Source of the DNA: Urechis unicinctus
Lineage: Eukaryota > Annelida > Polychaeta > Xenopneusta > Urechidae
Length of the DNA: 64,000 nt
NCBI GenBank assembly: GCA_034190875.2
Contig: CM067354.1
Location: forward strand, 47,355,221 to 47,419,220
Direction: 5' to 3'
The notes under the pieces were generated by a model. It was not told the DNA's origin. It saw only the letters and a list, made by a program, of their open reading frames with translations, and did not search any database. Below, in pieces: positions 63,801 to 64,000 of this stretch; position 1 is the stretch's first letter; each line of letters begins with the position of its first letter. Position numbers and translations under genes: made by a program.

Positions 63801-64000
63801 GACCCTAGAGTCTACCCATTAGAAACAGCGCTATAACTTTTATAATACTACTGGTCCATGTACAATATATGGAACTTCTTAGCACAATCGGCAATTGATC
63901 TGCATCAAGACCTAGTCATATGTGATTAATGTTCAATGACTTAAGGCAAATAAATGGTTAATACCTTTGAAATGATCTGTGTCAGGTGTACGAATGGCGT

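Larger units (their letters stand above)
57801..64000. other. intergenic, no firm gene
   Basis: A short (AT)n run at about 59,212-59,226. Two weak small-ORF candidates are listed separately. Nothing else is recognisable by eye. Confidence 0.5.

Overview
This is nuclear DNA from an animal, most likely a marine invertebrate. The window is AT-rich, gene-poor and repeat-rich. Its recognisable coding segments are short exons bounded by GT/AG introns, and they come from animal families: WSCD-type membrane sulfotransferases, a fibrinogen-related domain, and P2X7-tail-like and transposase-like mobile-element proteins. A local expansion of WSCD-like genes next to a fibrinogen-related remnant suits a mollusc, lancelet or similar animal, but the sequence alone does not settle the phylum.

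The main gene content is a family of four sulfotransferase-like copies. Copy C (minus strand, 49,644 to 48,252) is intact: three coding exons of 400, 234 and 365 nt join in frame to give 332 residues. Copy B (minus, 34,220 to 32,787) has the same exon structure, but an 8-nt difference near the 3' end changes the frame and shortens the C-terminus to 307 residues. Copy A (plus, 7,666 to 9,403) is a pseudogene with a frameshift, a lost splice acceptor and an internal deletion. Copy D (minus, 11,404 to 10,699) is a two-exon remnant closest to A. B and C lie in a large direct segmental duplication (about 32.54-45.72 kb and 48.07-57.80 kb) whose copies differ by many kb-scale insertions or deletions.

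Layout: 1-7.6 kb is mostly featureless, with an AT microsatellite and a decayed fibrinogen-related exon. 7.6-11.4 kb holds copies A and D, convergently oriented. 11.44-18.51 kb is a tandem array of exactly three near-identical units of about 2.35 kb, with a diverged relative of part of the unit at 9.85-10.22 kb. 18.5-23.9 kb has a small hairpin-forming tandem repeat and otherwise nothing recognised. 23.9-31.6 kb is a mobile-element island: a decayed zinc-finger plus tyrosine-recombinase element on the minus strand, flanked by copies of a 192-bp repeat, followed by two decayed multi-exon genes that converge tail to tail within about 55 bp. One of these resembles a widespread transposon-derived family and the other the intracellular tail domain of P2X7. 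32.5-57.8 kb is the segmental duplication. 57.8-64 kb holds only weak small-ORF candidates.

Only copy C, and possibly B, look able to make protein. Type II membrane topology and PAPS-binding-like motifs suggest Golgi sulfation of glycans; the substrate is unknown. No tRNA, rRNA or CRISPR array was seen.
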